NCBI GenBank assembly: GCA_017614375.1
Contig: JAGABZ010000006.1
Span: 62,001-126,000, forward strand
Origin: Spirochaetales bacterium
GTDB lineage: Bacteria; Spirochaetota; Spirochaetia; Sphaerochaetales; Sphaerochaetaceae
Length of the DNA stretch: 64,000 nt
Direction of reading: 5' to 3'
The notes under the pieces are model-generated. The model saw nothing but the letters and a program-made list of their open reading frames with translations. It did no database searches and had not been told where the DNA came from. The position numbers were made by a program, and so were the translations under genes. Shown here one piece after another: positions 42,059 through 51,352 of this stretch (its first letter is position 1; the number at the start of each line of letters is the position of its first letter).

Positions 42059-43230
42059 AGGATTTCTCGTTCTGCATTCCGACGCGCTTCATAGTAGGCA
42101 GAGACAGCCCGGCCCGGGTGGGTGAGGCAATAGCTTCCTGCGGCGGAACCAGGGTGCTGATCGTCGAGGACGGCGGGGCATATCTGGAAAAACTGCTGGA
42201 AACCGTGCGCCTGTCCATAGCCGATGCCGGACTGGTCCCGCTTCAGATGGAGCGCAAGGCCGTCAGCCCGACTCTGTCCTATGTGACCGAGGGGGTGCGG
42301 TTCTGCCGTGAGAACGGTGTGGACTTCGTCCTGGCCGTCGGAGGCGGGACCGTGATGGACAGCGCCAAGGCCATAGCCTTTTTCTGCGAGAACGAGGGTG
42401 ACCTGACCGAGTACGTCCTGTACAGGAAGGCCTCCCCGAAATGCATGAAGACAGGCTCGGTGGTGACCCTCAGCGGCACGGGAAGCGAGGTTTCCGCCAC
42501 GGCGATGATCATCGACGACCGCACCGGGCCGGGGATAAAGTATCCTCTGTTCCAGGACTCAATCCGCTTCCGTTTTTCCGTGATGGACCCGTCGCTGACG
42601 GTCAGCCTGCCGCTTCGCATCACCATGGCCGGCGCCTTTGACGCGGTGACCCATATCATGGAGCACTATTTCAACGGCGAGAGCGGCTATGACATGCAGG
42701 ACCGCCTGTGCGAAGCGGTGATGACCTCAATCATGGTCAACATGCGCGCTGTGATGGAGAATCCCGGGGATTACGGGACCAGGGCCCAGTTGCAGATGGG
42801 TTCCACTTTGGCCAACAGCACCCTTCTGGGGCTGGGATGCGACAGCGACTGGGCGGTGCATTACATGGAGAACCCGGTCACGACGATGACCCACAACCCC
42901 CACGGAAGCACTTTGGCGATTATCGCACCCGCCTGGATGAGATACTGCTATAATAGGGACATCGCCAAGGCGGTCAACTTCGCCGTGCGGGTCATGGGTG
43001 TGACACCCGCCGCTTCCGATGAGGAAACTGCCGTCAGAGGGATTGATGCCCTGGAGGCTTTTCTGGCCGGGGTCGGGCTGCCGGTCCGGCTTTCGCAGAT
43101 CGGGGTGGGGCCGGAGAGTTTCGCCGACCTGGCCGACAGGGCTCTGCAGACTGCCGGAAGCGATGCGGTCGGCGGGGTTTCCCGTCTGACCCGGGATGAT
43201 GTGATAAGGATTTATGAACTTGCCCGATAA
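42055..43230 (+). CDS. Iron-containing alcohol dehydrogenase
   Basis: Group III dehydrogenase of 391 residues. Nucleotide loop GGGTVMDSAKA; TLSGTGSEVSATAMI; metal ligands include Asp/His in AFDAVTHIMEHYF and a further His in MTHNPHG. GTG at 42055 overlaps the previous stop (GTGA), implying coupled translation. With the neighbouring MDR enzyme and class II aldolase it suggests a pathway that oxidises a polyol, phosphorylates elsewhere, then cleaves, or reduces the aldehyde product. The order of steps is not shown by sequence. Confidence 0.92.
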   Translation: MKDFSFCIPTRFIVGRDSPARVGEAIASCGGTRVLIVEDGGAYLEKLLETVRLSIADAGLVPLQMERKAVSPTLSYVTEGVRFCRENGVDFVLAVGGGTVMDSAKAIAFFCENEGDLTEYVLYRKASPKCMKTGSVVTLSGTGSEVSATAMIIDDRTGPGIKYPLFQDSIRFRFSVMDPSLTVSLPLRITMAGAFDAVTHIMEHYFNGESGYDMQDRLCEAVMTSIMVNMRAVMENPGDYGTRAQLQMGSTLANSTLLGLGCDSDWAVHYMENPVTTMTHNPHGSTLAIIAPAWMRYCYNRDIAKAVNFAVRVMGVTPAASDEETAVRGIDALEAFLAGVGLPVRLSQIGVGPESFADLADRALQTAGSDAVGGVSRLTRDDVIRIYELAR

Positions 43231-43245
43231 CCGGAGGTATGGACA

Positions 43246-44118
43246 ATGCTGGTAAGTATCAATGAAATGCTCGGCCGCGCAAAGGCCGAGGGGTACGGGG
43301 TTCCCGCCGTTTCGGCAGGAAACGAGGTGACGCTTCGCGCGAGCATCGAAGAGGCGGAGAAGGCGAACTCCCCGCTGATCGTCCTGGTCGGCTACTACAT
43401 GACCGACGCGGTCAACTACTATGCCAGGTTGATCGAGGATTTCTCAAAGGCCGCCAGCGTTCCGGTGACTGCCATGTGGGACCACTCGTCCAACTTCAAG
43501 CAGTCGGTGCGCGGAATCCGCGCCGGATTCCCGTCGATCATGGTGGACCGCTCTTCGCTTCCCTATGAGGAAAACGCCGCCCAGGTCGCCGAGATGGTGC
43601 GCTTCGCCCACGCAGTGGACATCGGGGTCGAGGCTGAAATAGGTCACGTAGGCGGAGCCGACGAGAACATGGGCGAAAACAGCGATTCCGCCCTGACTGT
43701 TCCCGAGGAGGCCGTACGCTTCGTCAAGGACACCGACTGTGACTGTCTGGCTGTGGCAATCGGAACCGCCCACGGGGTGTACAAGGGCGAGCCGAAGCTT
43801 CGGTTCGACCTGCTCAAGGAGCTTGCACAGAAGGTTCCCGTTCCCCTGGTACTTCACGGGGGCAGCGGCACAGGCGACGAGAACATCTCCAAAGCCTGCC
43901 GTATGGGTATCTGCAAGGTCAACGTCGCCAACGAGCTGATGAAGGCCAGTTACGACGCCCTGATCGAGTCCGGGATGGAGGGCAACAAACTCTACCAGTT
44001 CTGGCCGGTCCTGGAGAAGGGCTACAGAAAGCATGTGGCCCATCTGTTCGAAGTCTGCGGGTGCGCCGGAAAGGCCTGGAAGGCCGACCAGCATCTGACG
44101 GCGAAACTGATGAAATAG
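43246..44118 (+). CDS. Class II (ketose-bisphosphate) aldolase
   Basis: Zinc-dependent aldolase of 290 residues, FbaA/KbaY/GatY/IolJ group. Zinc ligands fit His in MWDHSSN, His in GTAHGVYKG and His in LHGGSG; the phosphate loop is GGSGTGDENI and NVANEL. It cleaves a ketose 1-phosphate or 1,6-bisphosphate into dihydroxyacetone phosphate and an aldehyde; the exact sugar is unknown. A GGAGG site precedes the ATG. It sits between the dehydrogenases and an oligopeptide-type ABC transporter, so the transporter may import the sugar or glycoside. Confidence 0.9.
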   Translation: MLVSINEMLGRAKAEGYGVPAVSAGNEVTLRASIEEAEKANSPLIVLVGYYMTDAVNYYARLIEDFSKAASVPVTAMWDHSSNFKQSVRGIRAGFPSIMVDRSSLPYEENAAQVAEMVRFAHAVDIGVEAEIGHVGGADENMGENSDSALTVPEEAVRFVKDTDCDCLAVAIGTAHGVYKGEPKLRFDLLKELAQKVPVPLVLHGGSGTGDENISKACRMGICKVNVANELMKASYDALIESGMEGNKLYQFWPVLEKGYRKHVAHLFEVCGCAGKAWKADQHLTAKLMK

Positions 44119-44125
44119 GATTCGG

Positions 44126-44139
44126 CGGTCCGCGGACCG
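44126..44139. promoter_or_regulatory. 14-bp GC-rich palindrome
   Basis: CGGTCCG followed by its complement CGGACCG forms a perfect 14-bp dyad in the 58-bp gap between the aldolase and the binding-protein gene. GATATAGAC directly after could hold a -10 box. Candidate operator, possibly for an internal promoter that raises binding-protein expression. Confidence 0.5.
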
Positions 44140-44176
44140 TTGATATAGACAGAAAATCTTTACAAAGGAGAAAAAG

Positions 44177-45721
44177 ATGAAAAAACTGCTTACCGTTCTG
44201 CTGATTCTCGCAATCGCGGTATCGTCCGGTTTTGCAAAGGGTGCGCCTGAAGCCCAGCAGACCGACGCGGTCACCTACAAGGACCAGGTTGTCATCGGCT
44301 TCCAGTCGAAGACCTCCAGCACCAATCCGACCGCCCAGACGAGCGTCGCCCACAGGATTTTCTTCAACCTGACCCATGACACCCTGGTGGATTACAATGA
44401 ATCCTCCCAGGAAATCGTTCCGGGTCTGGCCACCGAATGGAAATCCAGCGCAGACTTCAAGGTCTGGACATTCACCCTCAGGGACAACGTGTTTTTCCAC
44501 AACGGTGAGAAGTTCACCGCCGACGATGTGGTATTCACCTGGGAATGGGCAAAGGAGAATGCATCCAACTCGAACGTCAAGAACTTCTATGCAAAGACAA
44601 TCGCCGAAGTGAAGGCCCTTGACGACACCCACGTGGAAATCACTCTGGCCAGCGGCAACATCGACTTCCTCTACTTGTATTCCAACGAGTACTACTCGGT
44701 ACTCAACCGGGAGGCTGTCACCGCCGACGCCGCCAACGGCCCGTCCATCGGAACCGGCCCGTACAAGAACGTCGAGTTCGTAGTCAGCGACCACACCCTC
44801 CTGGAGAGGTTCGACCAGTACTGGGGACAGCTGCCGACCACCAAGTCCCTCCTGTTCAGGTATATCTCCGACGGTTCGACCAGACTTGCCGCCCTTGAGG
44901 CCGGTGAGATTGACGTCTGCCAGGCTCCGAACAACACCGAACTGTCCATCATCCGCGCAAACGAAGACCTCGGACTGACCACCTATCAGGCCCAGGCTCT
45001 GACCTTCCTGGCGTTCAACCAGGAGATTCCGGCCCTCCAGGACCAGAACCTGCGCCTGGCAATCGCCTACGCTGTAAACAGCCAGGAAATCATCGACGGC
45101 GCAGCCAGCGGACAGGGCGGAGTCGCCAACGGAATGTGGGGCTATTTCGAGTACGGATACTTCGATGACTGGGCTTCAGTCGGACAGACTCCGTACAACC
45201 CGGTGAACCTGGAGAAGGCAAAGGAGTATATGGCCAAGTCCGCCTATCCGAACGGCCTGACCATCAAGTTCACCGCCGCAAGCGCGTGGACGGTCAACGC
45301 CCTTCAGATCATTCAGGCCCAGCTCAAGCCGCTGAACATCAACGTCGAAATCGAGCAGCTTGACGCCGCCGGATTCGGCAACCTGACCAAGGAAAAGAAG
45401 CACGAGGTCGTCATCTACTCGGTGACCTTCACCGCCGCCGGAAGCGATGCCGCCAGGATCTACACCCCGGGCAACAGCGTCAACTACGCTTCGTACAACA
45501 ACGCCAGAGTCAATGAACTGTTCACCCTGGCCGCTGCCGAAACCAACGATGCCACCAGAAAGGCCTACTACAAGGAAATCCAGGAAATCGTGCACGCCGA
45601 GTGCCCGTACATCCCCCTGTACTACGCCAACTCCGGTGCCGCCTACACCAAGAAACTCTCCGGTGCTGTGTTCAACAACTCCGGAAAGTTCGACTACTCG
45701 CAGGTCAAGGTCGAGAACTGA
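44177..45721 (+). CDS. Peptide/glycoside ABC transporter substrate-binding protein (family 5)
   Basis: Receptor of 514 residues, DppA/OppA type. Signal peptide 1-20 ends in SSGFA, and the mature protein starts KGAPEAQQ; there is no lipobox. Family-5 landmarks are GLATEWKSS, FTLRDNVFFHNGEKFTADDVVFT, GTGPYKNVEF, LRLAIAYAVNSQEII and ECPYIPLYY. AAAGGAG precedes the ATG. It is first of five transporter genes. Because it lies behind dehydrogenases and an aldolase, the ligand may be a sugar or polyol conjugate rather than a peptide; the M20 hydrolase at the end keeps peptide or amide substrates possible. Confidence 0.92.
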   Translation: MKKLLTVLLILAIAVSSGFAKGAPEAQQTDAVTYKDQVVIGFQSKTSSTNPTAQTSVAHRIFFNLTHDTLVDYNESSQEIVPGLATEWKSSADFKVWTFTLRDNVFFHNGEKFTADDVVFTWEWAKENASNSNVKNFYAKTIAEVKALDDTHVEITLASGNIDFLYLYSNEYYSVLNREAVTADAANGPSIGTGPYKNVEFVVSDHTLLERFDQYWGQLPTTKSLLFRYISDGSTRLAALEAGEIDVCQAPNNTELSIIRANEDLGLTTYQAQALTFLAFNQEIPALQDQNLRLAIAYAVNSQEIIDGAASGQGGVANGMWGYFEYGYFDDWASVGQTPYNPVNLEKAKEYMAKSAYPNGLTIKFTAASAWTVNALQIIQAQLKPLNINVEIEQLDAAGFGNLTKEKKHEVVIYSVTFTAAGSDAARIYTPGNSVNYASYNNARVNELFTLAAAETNDATRKAYYKEIQEIVHAECPYIPLYYANSGAAYTKKLSGAVFNNSGKFDYSQVKVEN

Positions 45722-45738
45722 CCTCTCCCGCAGGCTCT

Positions 45739-45773
45739 GCCGGGTGCCCCGCGCGCCCGGCGGGCTTTTTATT
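45739..45773 (+). terminator. Intra-operon terminator/attenuator
   Basis: GCCGGG (45739-45744) pairs with CCCGGC (45756-45761), then GGGCTTTTTATT. It is placed between the receptor and the first permease gene, the usual spot for partial termination that yields excess receptor. Confidence 0.75.
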
Positions 45774-45787
45774 CGGAGGTATGAAAG

Positions 45788-46738
45788 ATGCTGAGGTACG
45801 CCATCAAGCGTCTGCTTCTGATGATTCCGGTCATCATAGGAGTGTCATTCCTGATTTTCTTCATCATGGACCTCGCTCCGGGAAACATCATCGATTCCCA
45901 GATAGCCGAAGAGGGCATGACTGCCGAGCAGGCCGAAGCCCTGCGCGAGCAGTACAACCTCAACGGTAGCCTGATGAGCCGGTACTTCAAATACATGGCA
46001 GGTCTTCTGCGGGGTGATCTGGGCACGTCCTACATCACGCACAAACCGGTTCTTGCGACCTATCTGGAAAAGATGCCGGCTACCATAGTCCTGGCCGCCG
46101 CCTCTATTCTGGTATCCGTCATCATCTCAATACCTCTGGGAATCTACTCCGCCATCAAGCGGGGTACATTCACCGACAACACCTGCATGGTCCTGAGCTT
46201 TCTCGGACTCTCGATTCCGAACTTCTGGCTGGGACTGGTGCTCATCATAGTAATCGCCCTCAACGTAAAATGGATTCCGACCAGCGGTTTCAAGGGCATT
46301 GCCAGCGTGATTCTTCCGGCAATCACCGTCGGAACGGGACTGACCGCCACGTTGGCCCGGACGACCCGCTCATCCATGCTCGATGTTCTCAATCAGGATT
46401 ATCTGAGGACCGAGAGGGCAAAGGGAAACAGCGAGTTCAAGGTCGTCATGCGCTACGCCCTGGTCAACGCCCTGATCCCCATCATCACGATAGCCGGAGG
46501 ACAGTTCGCGGCCTGTCTGGGGGGCTCGGTACTCACCGAGACGATTTTCGCCTGGCCCGGAGTCGGACGACTGATTATTGACAGCGTCAACTCCCGAGAC
46601 GTGCCGATGGTCGTCGGCTGCATAATCCTCAAATCGTTCAGCATCGGTCTGGTCGTCCTGATAGTCGATTTGCTGTACGCCGTCATCGACCCCAGAATCA
46701 AAGCGATGTACGCCAGAGGCAGAAGGAGGAGCAAATGA
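45788..46738 (+). CDS. Peptide-type ABC transporter permease, DppB-like
   Basis: Membrane subunit of 316 residues. An N-terminal helix with LLMIPVIIGVSFLIFFI is followed by a periplasmic loop and five more helices. The coupling motif is YLRTERAKGNSEFKVVMRYALVNAL and ETIFAWPGVGRL is diagnostic. It ends with a basic tail (YARGRRRSK) and overlaps the next permease by 4 nt (ATGA). Confidence 0.93.
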   Translation: MLRYAIKRLLLMIPVIIGVSFLIFFIMDLAPGNIIDSQIAEEGMTAEQAEALREQYNLNGSLMSRYFKYMAGLLRGDLGTSYITHKPVLATYLEKMPATIVLAAASILVSVIISIPLGIYSAIKRGTFTDNTCMVLSFLGLSIPNFWLGLVLIIVIALNVKWIPTSGFKGIASVILPAITVGTGLTATLARTTRSSMLDVLNQDYLRTERAKGNSEFKVVMRYALVNALIPIITIAGGQFAACLGGSVLTETIFAWPGVGRLIIDSVNSRDVPMVVGCIILKSFSIGLVVLIVDLLYAVIDPRIKAMYARGRRRSK

Positions 46739-47634
46739 AGAAAGCAGAAACCTCCCCGGTGCTTCTCACCTCGAAAAAGTACGTCAAGCAAAGCCAGATC
46801 CGCATCATCCTCCACAACCTGCGAAAGAACACCGGCGCGATGATAGGTCTGGGTATAATCCTTTCTCTGATAATAGTTTCCTGCCTTTCCGACATCATAT
46901 TCGACTATGATACCGAGATTGCGGGAATCAACATAGCAGACAAACTGATCCGTCCGTGCAGGGAGCACATCTTCGGAACCGATGACCTGGGACGCGACAT
47001 TTTCAAGCGGGTTCTCTACGGGGCCAAGTATTCCCTCGGAGTCGGATTCGCCGCCACGATGATCGGCATGTTCATCGGGGTGATCTTCGGTTCCATCGCC
47101 GGCTACTACTGCGGACTGGCCGAAGACATCATCATGAGGTGCAACGACGTCCTCTCCGCCGTCCCCTCGATTCTCATGGGAATCGTCATTGTTTCCGCCC
47201 TCGGAGCCTCGACCTTCAACCTGATGCTGGCCATCGGGATTACCAGCGTGCCGCAGTTCGTCCGCATCACACGCGCCGCCGTTCTGTCGGTACGCAACCA
47301 GGAGTACGTCGAGGCCCTCAAGGCCACCGGGATGTCCGAAGCGCGGATCATAGCCTTTCACATCATTCCCAACTGCATGTCCCCGATAATCGTCCAGATC
47401 ACTCTCAGAATCGCGTCTGCCATCATCGCCGCCTCTTCACTGAGCTTTCTAGGACTGGGTGTTCCCGTACCGGCACCGGAGTGGGGCAGCATGCTCAACC
47501 TGGGCCGCCAGTATGTCCGCACCGCGTCCTACCTGACGATTTTCCCGGGCCTGGCAATTCTCATCACAGTCCTGGCGTTCAACCTCCTCGGAGACGGCCT
47601 GCGCGACGCCCTTGACCCGAAGCTGAGGAAGTAG
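46735..47634 (+). CDS. Peptide-type ABC transporter permease, DppC-like
   Basis: Second membrane subunit, 299 residues, with FGTDDLGRDIFKRVLYGAKYSL (written here in two parts as FGTDDLGRDIF and KRVLYGAKYSL), a family hallmark. The coupling loop is YVEALKATGMSEARIIAFHIIPN. The end LGDGLRDALDPKLRK is the typical terminus. Forms a heterodimer channel with the preceding gene product. Confidence 0.93.
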   Translation: MKKAETSPVLLTSKKYVKQSQIRIILHNLRKNTGAMIGLGIILSLIIVSCLSDIIFDYDTEIAGINIADKLIRPCREHIFGTDDLGRDIFKRVLYGAKYSLGVGFAATMIGMFIGVIFGSIAGYYCGLAEDIIMRCNDVLSAVPSILMGIVIVSALGASTFNLMLAIGITSVPQFVRITRAAVLSVRNQEYVEALKATGMSEARIIAFHIIPNCMSPIIVQITLRIASAIIAASSLSFLGLGVPVPAPEWGSMLNLGRQYVRTASYLTIFPGLAILITVLAFNLLGDGLRDALDPKLRK

Positions 47635-47643
47635 GAGGCCCGT

Positions 47644-48663
47644 ATGGAAGAAACCGTGAAAACCACAAACGACGATATCGTACTCGAACTTGAAAACCTC
47701 AGGGTGAAATTCGTCCTTGAAACGGAAACGGTCGAGGCGGTCAACGGAATCAGCATCTCGCTCAGACGCGGACGGACCCTCGGTCTGGCAGGTGAGACAG
47801 GCGCGGGCAAGACCACGACGGCTCTCTCCCTGCTGCGGCTCGTGCCCTATCCGGGCAGGGTTGAATGCGACAAGCTGGTTGTTGAGGGGCATGATGTACT
47901 GAAAATGTCCCAGAAGGAACTTGAGAAGTACCGCGGAGCGGACCTGGCGATGATCTTCCAGGACCCGATGACCTCGCTCAACCCGGTCTTTACCGTGGGG
48001 CAGCAGATTGCCGACACGATAATGCTCCACGACCCGACCACCCGCGAAGACGCGATGAAAAAGGCCGAAGCGATGCTCGAACTGGTAGGCATACCCGCCG
48101 CCAGGGCGGTGGAGTACCCCCACCAGTTCTCCGGCGGAATGAAGCAGCGGGTCGTCATAGCCATAGCTCTGGCCTGCAACCCCGGGGTTCTGATTGCAGA
48201 CGAGCCGACCACCGCATTGGATGTGACGATCCAGGCCCAGGTTCTGGCATTGATGAAGAAACTCAGGGATGAACGCGGTATGTCGATGATCATGATCACC
48301 CACGATCTGGGAATCATCGCCGACGTCTGCGACGAGGTGGCCATCATGTACGCCGGACGGATAATCGAATACGGCACCCTGCGCGATGTGTTCAACCACA
48401 CCAGACATCCTTACACCGAGGGGCTGTTCAACTCGCTGCCCAACATCCGCAGCCGCCGGGAAAAGCTCAAGCCCATCCCCGGGCTGATGCCGGACCCGTC
48501 CAATCTGCCCAAGGGCTGCGCCTTCGCTCCGCGGTGCCGGTACGCCACCGATGCCTGCCGTGCGGAAAGGCCGGCCGACCGGATGCTTTCGGATACCCAT
48601 ATGGTCGCCTGCACCCGCTATGACGAGCCGGGTTTCAGAATCGACCGCCCGGACAGGGACTGA
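47644..48663 (+). CDS. Peptide-type ABC transporter ATPase, DppD-like
   Basis: ATPase of 339 residues. Walker A GETGAGKTT, Q-loop MIFQDPMTSLNP, signature FSGGMKQRVV, Walker B VLIADEPTTALDV, switch His ITHDLG. The C-terminal oligopeptide domain has CAFAPRCRYATDAC, four cysteines that in relatives bind an iron-sulphur cluster. GGAGG overlaps the upstream stop. Confidence 0.94.
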   Translation: MEETVKTTNDDIVLELENLRVKFVLETETVEAVNGISISLRRGRTLGLAGETGAGKTTTALSLLRLVPYPGRVECDKLVVEGHDVLKMSQKELEKYRGADLAMIFQDPMTSLNPVFTVGQQIADTIMLHDPTTREDAMKKAEAMLELVGIPAARAVEYPHQFSGGMKQRVVIAIALACNPGVLIADEPTTALDVTIQAQVLALMKKLRDERGMSMIMITHDLGIIADVCDEVAIMYAGRIIEYGTLRDVFNHTRHPYTEGLFNSLPNIRSRREKLKPIPGLMPDPSNLPKGCAFAPRCRYATDACRAERPADRMLSDTHMVACTRYDEPGFRIDRPDRD

Positions 48664-48673
48664 GAGGAAAGCC

Positions 48674-49630
48674 ATGGCTGAAACGATACTGGAAGTAAGA
48701 AATCTCAAGAAATACTTCAAGACCGCCAGGGGCATGCTCCACGCCGTCGATGACGTGAGCTTCTCAATCGAGAAGGGGCATACCCTGGGCATAGTGGGCG
48801 AATCGGGATGCGGAAAGACCACAACCGGCAGATGCATCCTCAGACTGGTGGAGCCGACAAGCGGTGAGATTTATTTTGAGGGCAAGGACATACTCTCTCT
48901 TAACCGCTCGGAGATGAAGAGCATCCGAAAGGATATGCAGATCATCTTCCAGGACCCGTTCTCCTCGCTGGACCCCCGCTACACGATCAACCAGGCCCTG
49001 TCCGAGACGCTCAGGGTCAACCGGATCCGCACGGGGAAAAAGGCCATCGAGGACCGCGTTCTGGAACTGATGGAGACAGTCGGACTGGCCGAGAGGCTGA
49101 TCAACACCTATCCCCACGAACTGGACGGCGGCCGGCGCCAGAGAATCGGAATCGCCCGCGCCCTGGCGATGGAGCCGAAGTTCATAGTCTGCGACGAGCC
49201 GGTCTCTGCGCTTGATGTTTCCATCCAGGCCCAGATTCTGAACCTGCTGGAGGACCTGCAGGAAAAGCTCGGGCTGTCCTACATCTTCATCACCCACGAC
49301 CTGGCGGTGGTGAACCACTTCGCCGACGAGATCGCGGTCATGTACCTCGGTCAGATTGTAGAGAAGGCTCCCACCGAGGAGCTCTTTGACAATCCCGTGC
49401 ACCCGTACACCAGGGCCCTGCTGTCTGCCATCCCGATTCCGGAGGTCATGGAGAACCGGCCGCAGACCTTGCTTACAGGCGAGATCTCGTCCCCGATCAA
49501 TCCGGGCAACGAGTGCCGTTTCGCCAAACGCTGCCGTTTCGCCTGCGAGGGTTGCCGTCAGCACTGTCCCGAGCTTGTCCAGATCAAGCCGGGACACTTC
49601 GTCGCATGCAGCCGCACAGGTGAGGTCTGA
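48674..49630 (+). CDS. Peptide-type ABC transporter ATPase, DppF-like
   Basis: ATPase of 318 residues. ATG at 48674 follows GAGAGGAAA; the longer frame is antisense to nothing and lies inside dppD. Walker A GESGCGKTTTGR, IIFQDPFSSLDPR, Walker B FIVCDEPVSALDV, switch His ITHDLAV. The signature reads LDGGRRQRIG rather than LSGGQRQR, a mild deviation. C-terminal CRFAKRCRFACEGC is conserved. Pairs with the DppD-like subunit. Confidence 0.93.
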   Translation: MAETILEVRNLKKYFKTARGMLHAVDDVSFSIEKGHTLGIVGESGCGKTTTGRCILRLVEPTSGEIYFEGKDILSLNRSEMKSIRKDMQIIFQDPFSSLDPRYTINQALSETLRVNRIRTGKKAIEDRVLELMETVGLAERLINTYPHELDGGRRQRIGIARALAMEPKFIVCDEPVSALDVSIQAQILNLLEDLQEKLGLSYIFITHDLAVVNHFADEIAVMYLGQIVEKAPTEELFDNPVHPYTRALLSAIPIPEVMENRPQTLLTGEISSPINPGNECRFAKRCRFACEGCRQHCPELVQIKPGHFVACSRTGEV

Positions 49631-49638
49631 GGACAACA

Positions 49639-50763
49639 GTGAAGCAGTCAGTATACGAACAGTACATCAAAGACCTGCGGTATCTGGTCAACATCGACAG
49701 CTGTCAGGACAGTCCTGAGGGTCTGCGGCGGATCATAGCTTTTTTCGAGAAGGAATTCTCCTCCATGGGCTGGTATACCGAAAAGGTCGACGTCGGTGCC
49801 GTGACTCCTTGCCTGACAGCGTACAACCGCCCCTGTGAGCACTATGACTTTTTCATAACCGGGCACATGGACACGGTCTTTCCCAAGGGAACAGCGGCGG
49901 AGCGCCCGTTCTCGATCGACGGCAACGTGGCCCGGGGCCCGGGAGTGTGCGACATGAAGCACGGGCTGCTGAGTACGCTCTATGCTGTGCGCTCAATCGC
50001 GCCGGAGGTGCTTGAAAAGCGCGGCGTGATTGTCGTCTTCCAGCCGGACGAGGAAATCGGCTCACCGCATTCGAGGGCCTATCTCCAGCAAATCGCCCAG
50101 AAAAGCGGGGTGTGTCTGGTTACCGAGGCAGCCGAAAACGATGACAAGCCCATTCACTGCATCCAGCGCAAGGGGATGATCAAGTTCTGCTTTGAGTTCA
50201 CCGGACGGGCGGGACACGCCGGGGCGATGTTCACCAACGGCTCGGTTTCGGCAATCACCGAGATGGCTTACTGGATCAACAGCATCATGTCCCTGGCCGA
50301 CCGGGAGCGTGAAACGACGGCCAACATAGGCCTGGTCAGCGGCGGAACGGCATCAAACGTCGTGGCACAGGATGCTAAGATGACCGGCGAGGTCAGGTTC
50401 GAGCACCCTGATGAGGCCGACAAGGCCCGGGCTTTGATTGCCTCACTGTATGAGCACGCAGCCGCATCCGGGGTTCAGGTCAGAAGGACATTGGACCGGT
50501 TCGAGCCGCCGATGAAACCCACAGCACAGACCGAGGCCTTCGTCGCCCGGCTGAGGGAGATGGCATCCGAGGAGGGCAGGGAGTTCGAGGTCCGGAAGCG
50601 CGGGGGGCTGTCGGCGGCGAACTTCATCAGTCCGTTCATCCCTGTCTGCGTCGACGGTATGGGGCCGGCGGGCAACGGCGCCCACTCGGACAGGGAGTAC
50701 CTCAATCTGGATTCCATAGGCCCCGATACCGATTTTCTGGCCCGGATCATCAGCGAGTGCTGA
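49639..50763 (+). CDS. M20-family metallopeptidase/deacylase
   Basis: A 374-residue dinuclear zinc hydrolase of the glutamate carboxypeptidase (CPG2)/ArgE group. The first zinc motif is TGHMDTVFPKG, the bridging Asp in GPGVCDMKHG, and catalytic Glu plus ligand in QPDEEIGSPHSR. The dimerisation domain starts near FTGRAGHAGAMF, and the final His is in NGAHSDREYL. GTG at 49639 follows GAGGACA. It closes the transporter operon and probably cleaves an imported amide or peptide, giving the product used by the upstream enzymes (inference). Confidence 0.9.
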   Translation: MKQSVYEQYIKDLRYLVNIDSCQDSPEGLRRIIAFFEKEFSSMGWYTEKVDVGAVTPCLTAYNRPCEHYDFFITGHMDTVFPKGTAAERPFSIDGNVARGPGVCDMKHGLLSTLYAVRSIAPEVLEKRGVIVVFQPDEEIGSPHSRAYLQQIAQKSGVCLVTEAAENDDKPIHCIQRKGMIKFCFEFTGRAGHAGAMFTNGSVSAITEMAYWINSIMSLADRERETTANIGLVSGGTASNVVAQDAKMTGEVRFEHPDEADKARALIASLYEHAAASGVQVRRTLDRFEPPMKPTAQTEAFVARLREMASEEGREFEVRKRGGLSAANFISPFIPVCVDGMGPAGNGAHSDREYLNLDSIGPDTDFLARIISEC

Positions 50764-50767
50764 TTCC

Positions 50768-51346
50768 CTATACAGCTATCAGGGCGCAGAATCCTTCGCA
50801 GAGGCGGTCGACTTCCCAGGCAAACTCGTCCCAGCGCTCGCCGCTGGCCTGACGCATCAGAAAGCGGCTGATGGAGTTCTCGATTCCATCGCAGAAAAAC
50901 ACCGCGGCGGTGCGGGTGTCTTCGACTTTCACCTTGCCTTTGTTCGACAGGCGGTCCAGCAGGACCTCGACTCTGGCTGTGAGCATGTTCGTGATGCGCT
51001 GTGCTGTCCCGGCGGCCTTGAGGTTTCTCAGCTTTTCGGACTGAATCAGGCGGTAGCAGGTTCCGCAGTCGCTCTGGCTGAAGATGTCGTAGAGGAAGTA
51101 TGCAGTATCCCCGAGTCCCGTCAGGGCGTCGTTTCCCTCCGGACGGAGGGTGTCGATTTCCCCGGTCAGCGTCTTCGCGCAGTATTCCAGAACCGAATCG
51201 ATGATGTCCTGCTTTGAGGAAAAGTGGCTGTAGAGGGATGATTTGCGCAGGTTACAGCCGGCAGCCAGGGTGGATATGCTCATTTCGTCCAGGCCGATCG
51301 AACAGGCCAGAGAGCAGGCCTTGCGGATGATTTCAGACTTTGTCAT
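50768..51346 (-). CDS. TetR-family transcriptional regulator
   Basis: A 192-residue repressor. The helix-turn-helix is at about 24-46 (MSISTLAAGCNLRKSSLYSHFSSKQDII). The C-terminal ligand domain has several cysteines (SDCGTCYRL). It faces the M20 gene, ending 5 bp from it, so it may regulate the catabolic operon although that promoter is 10 kb away. Its own promoter contains a 14-bp palindrome, so autorepression is likely. No Shine-Dalgarno sequence precedes the ATG; the promoter geometry predicts a leaderless mRNA. Confidence 0.9.
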   Translation of the reverse strand: MTKSEIIRKACSLACSIGLDEMSISTLAAGCNLRKSSLYSHFSSKQDIIDSVLEYCAKTLTGEIDTLRPEGNDALTGLGDTAYFLYDIFSQSDCGTCYRLIQSEKLRNLKAAGTAQRITNMLTARVEVLLDRLSNKGKVKVEDTRTAAVFFCDGIENSISRFLMRQASGERWDEFAWEVDRLCEGFCALIAV

Positions 51347-51352
51347 GTGGAC

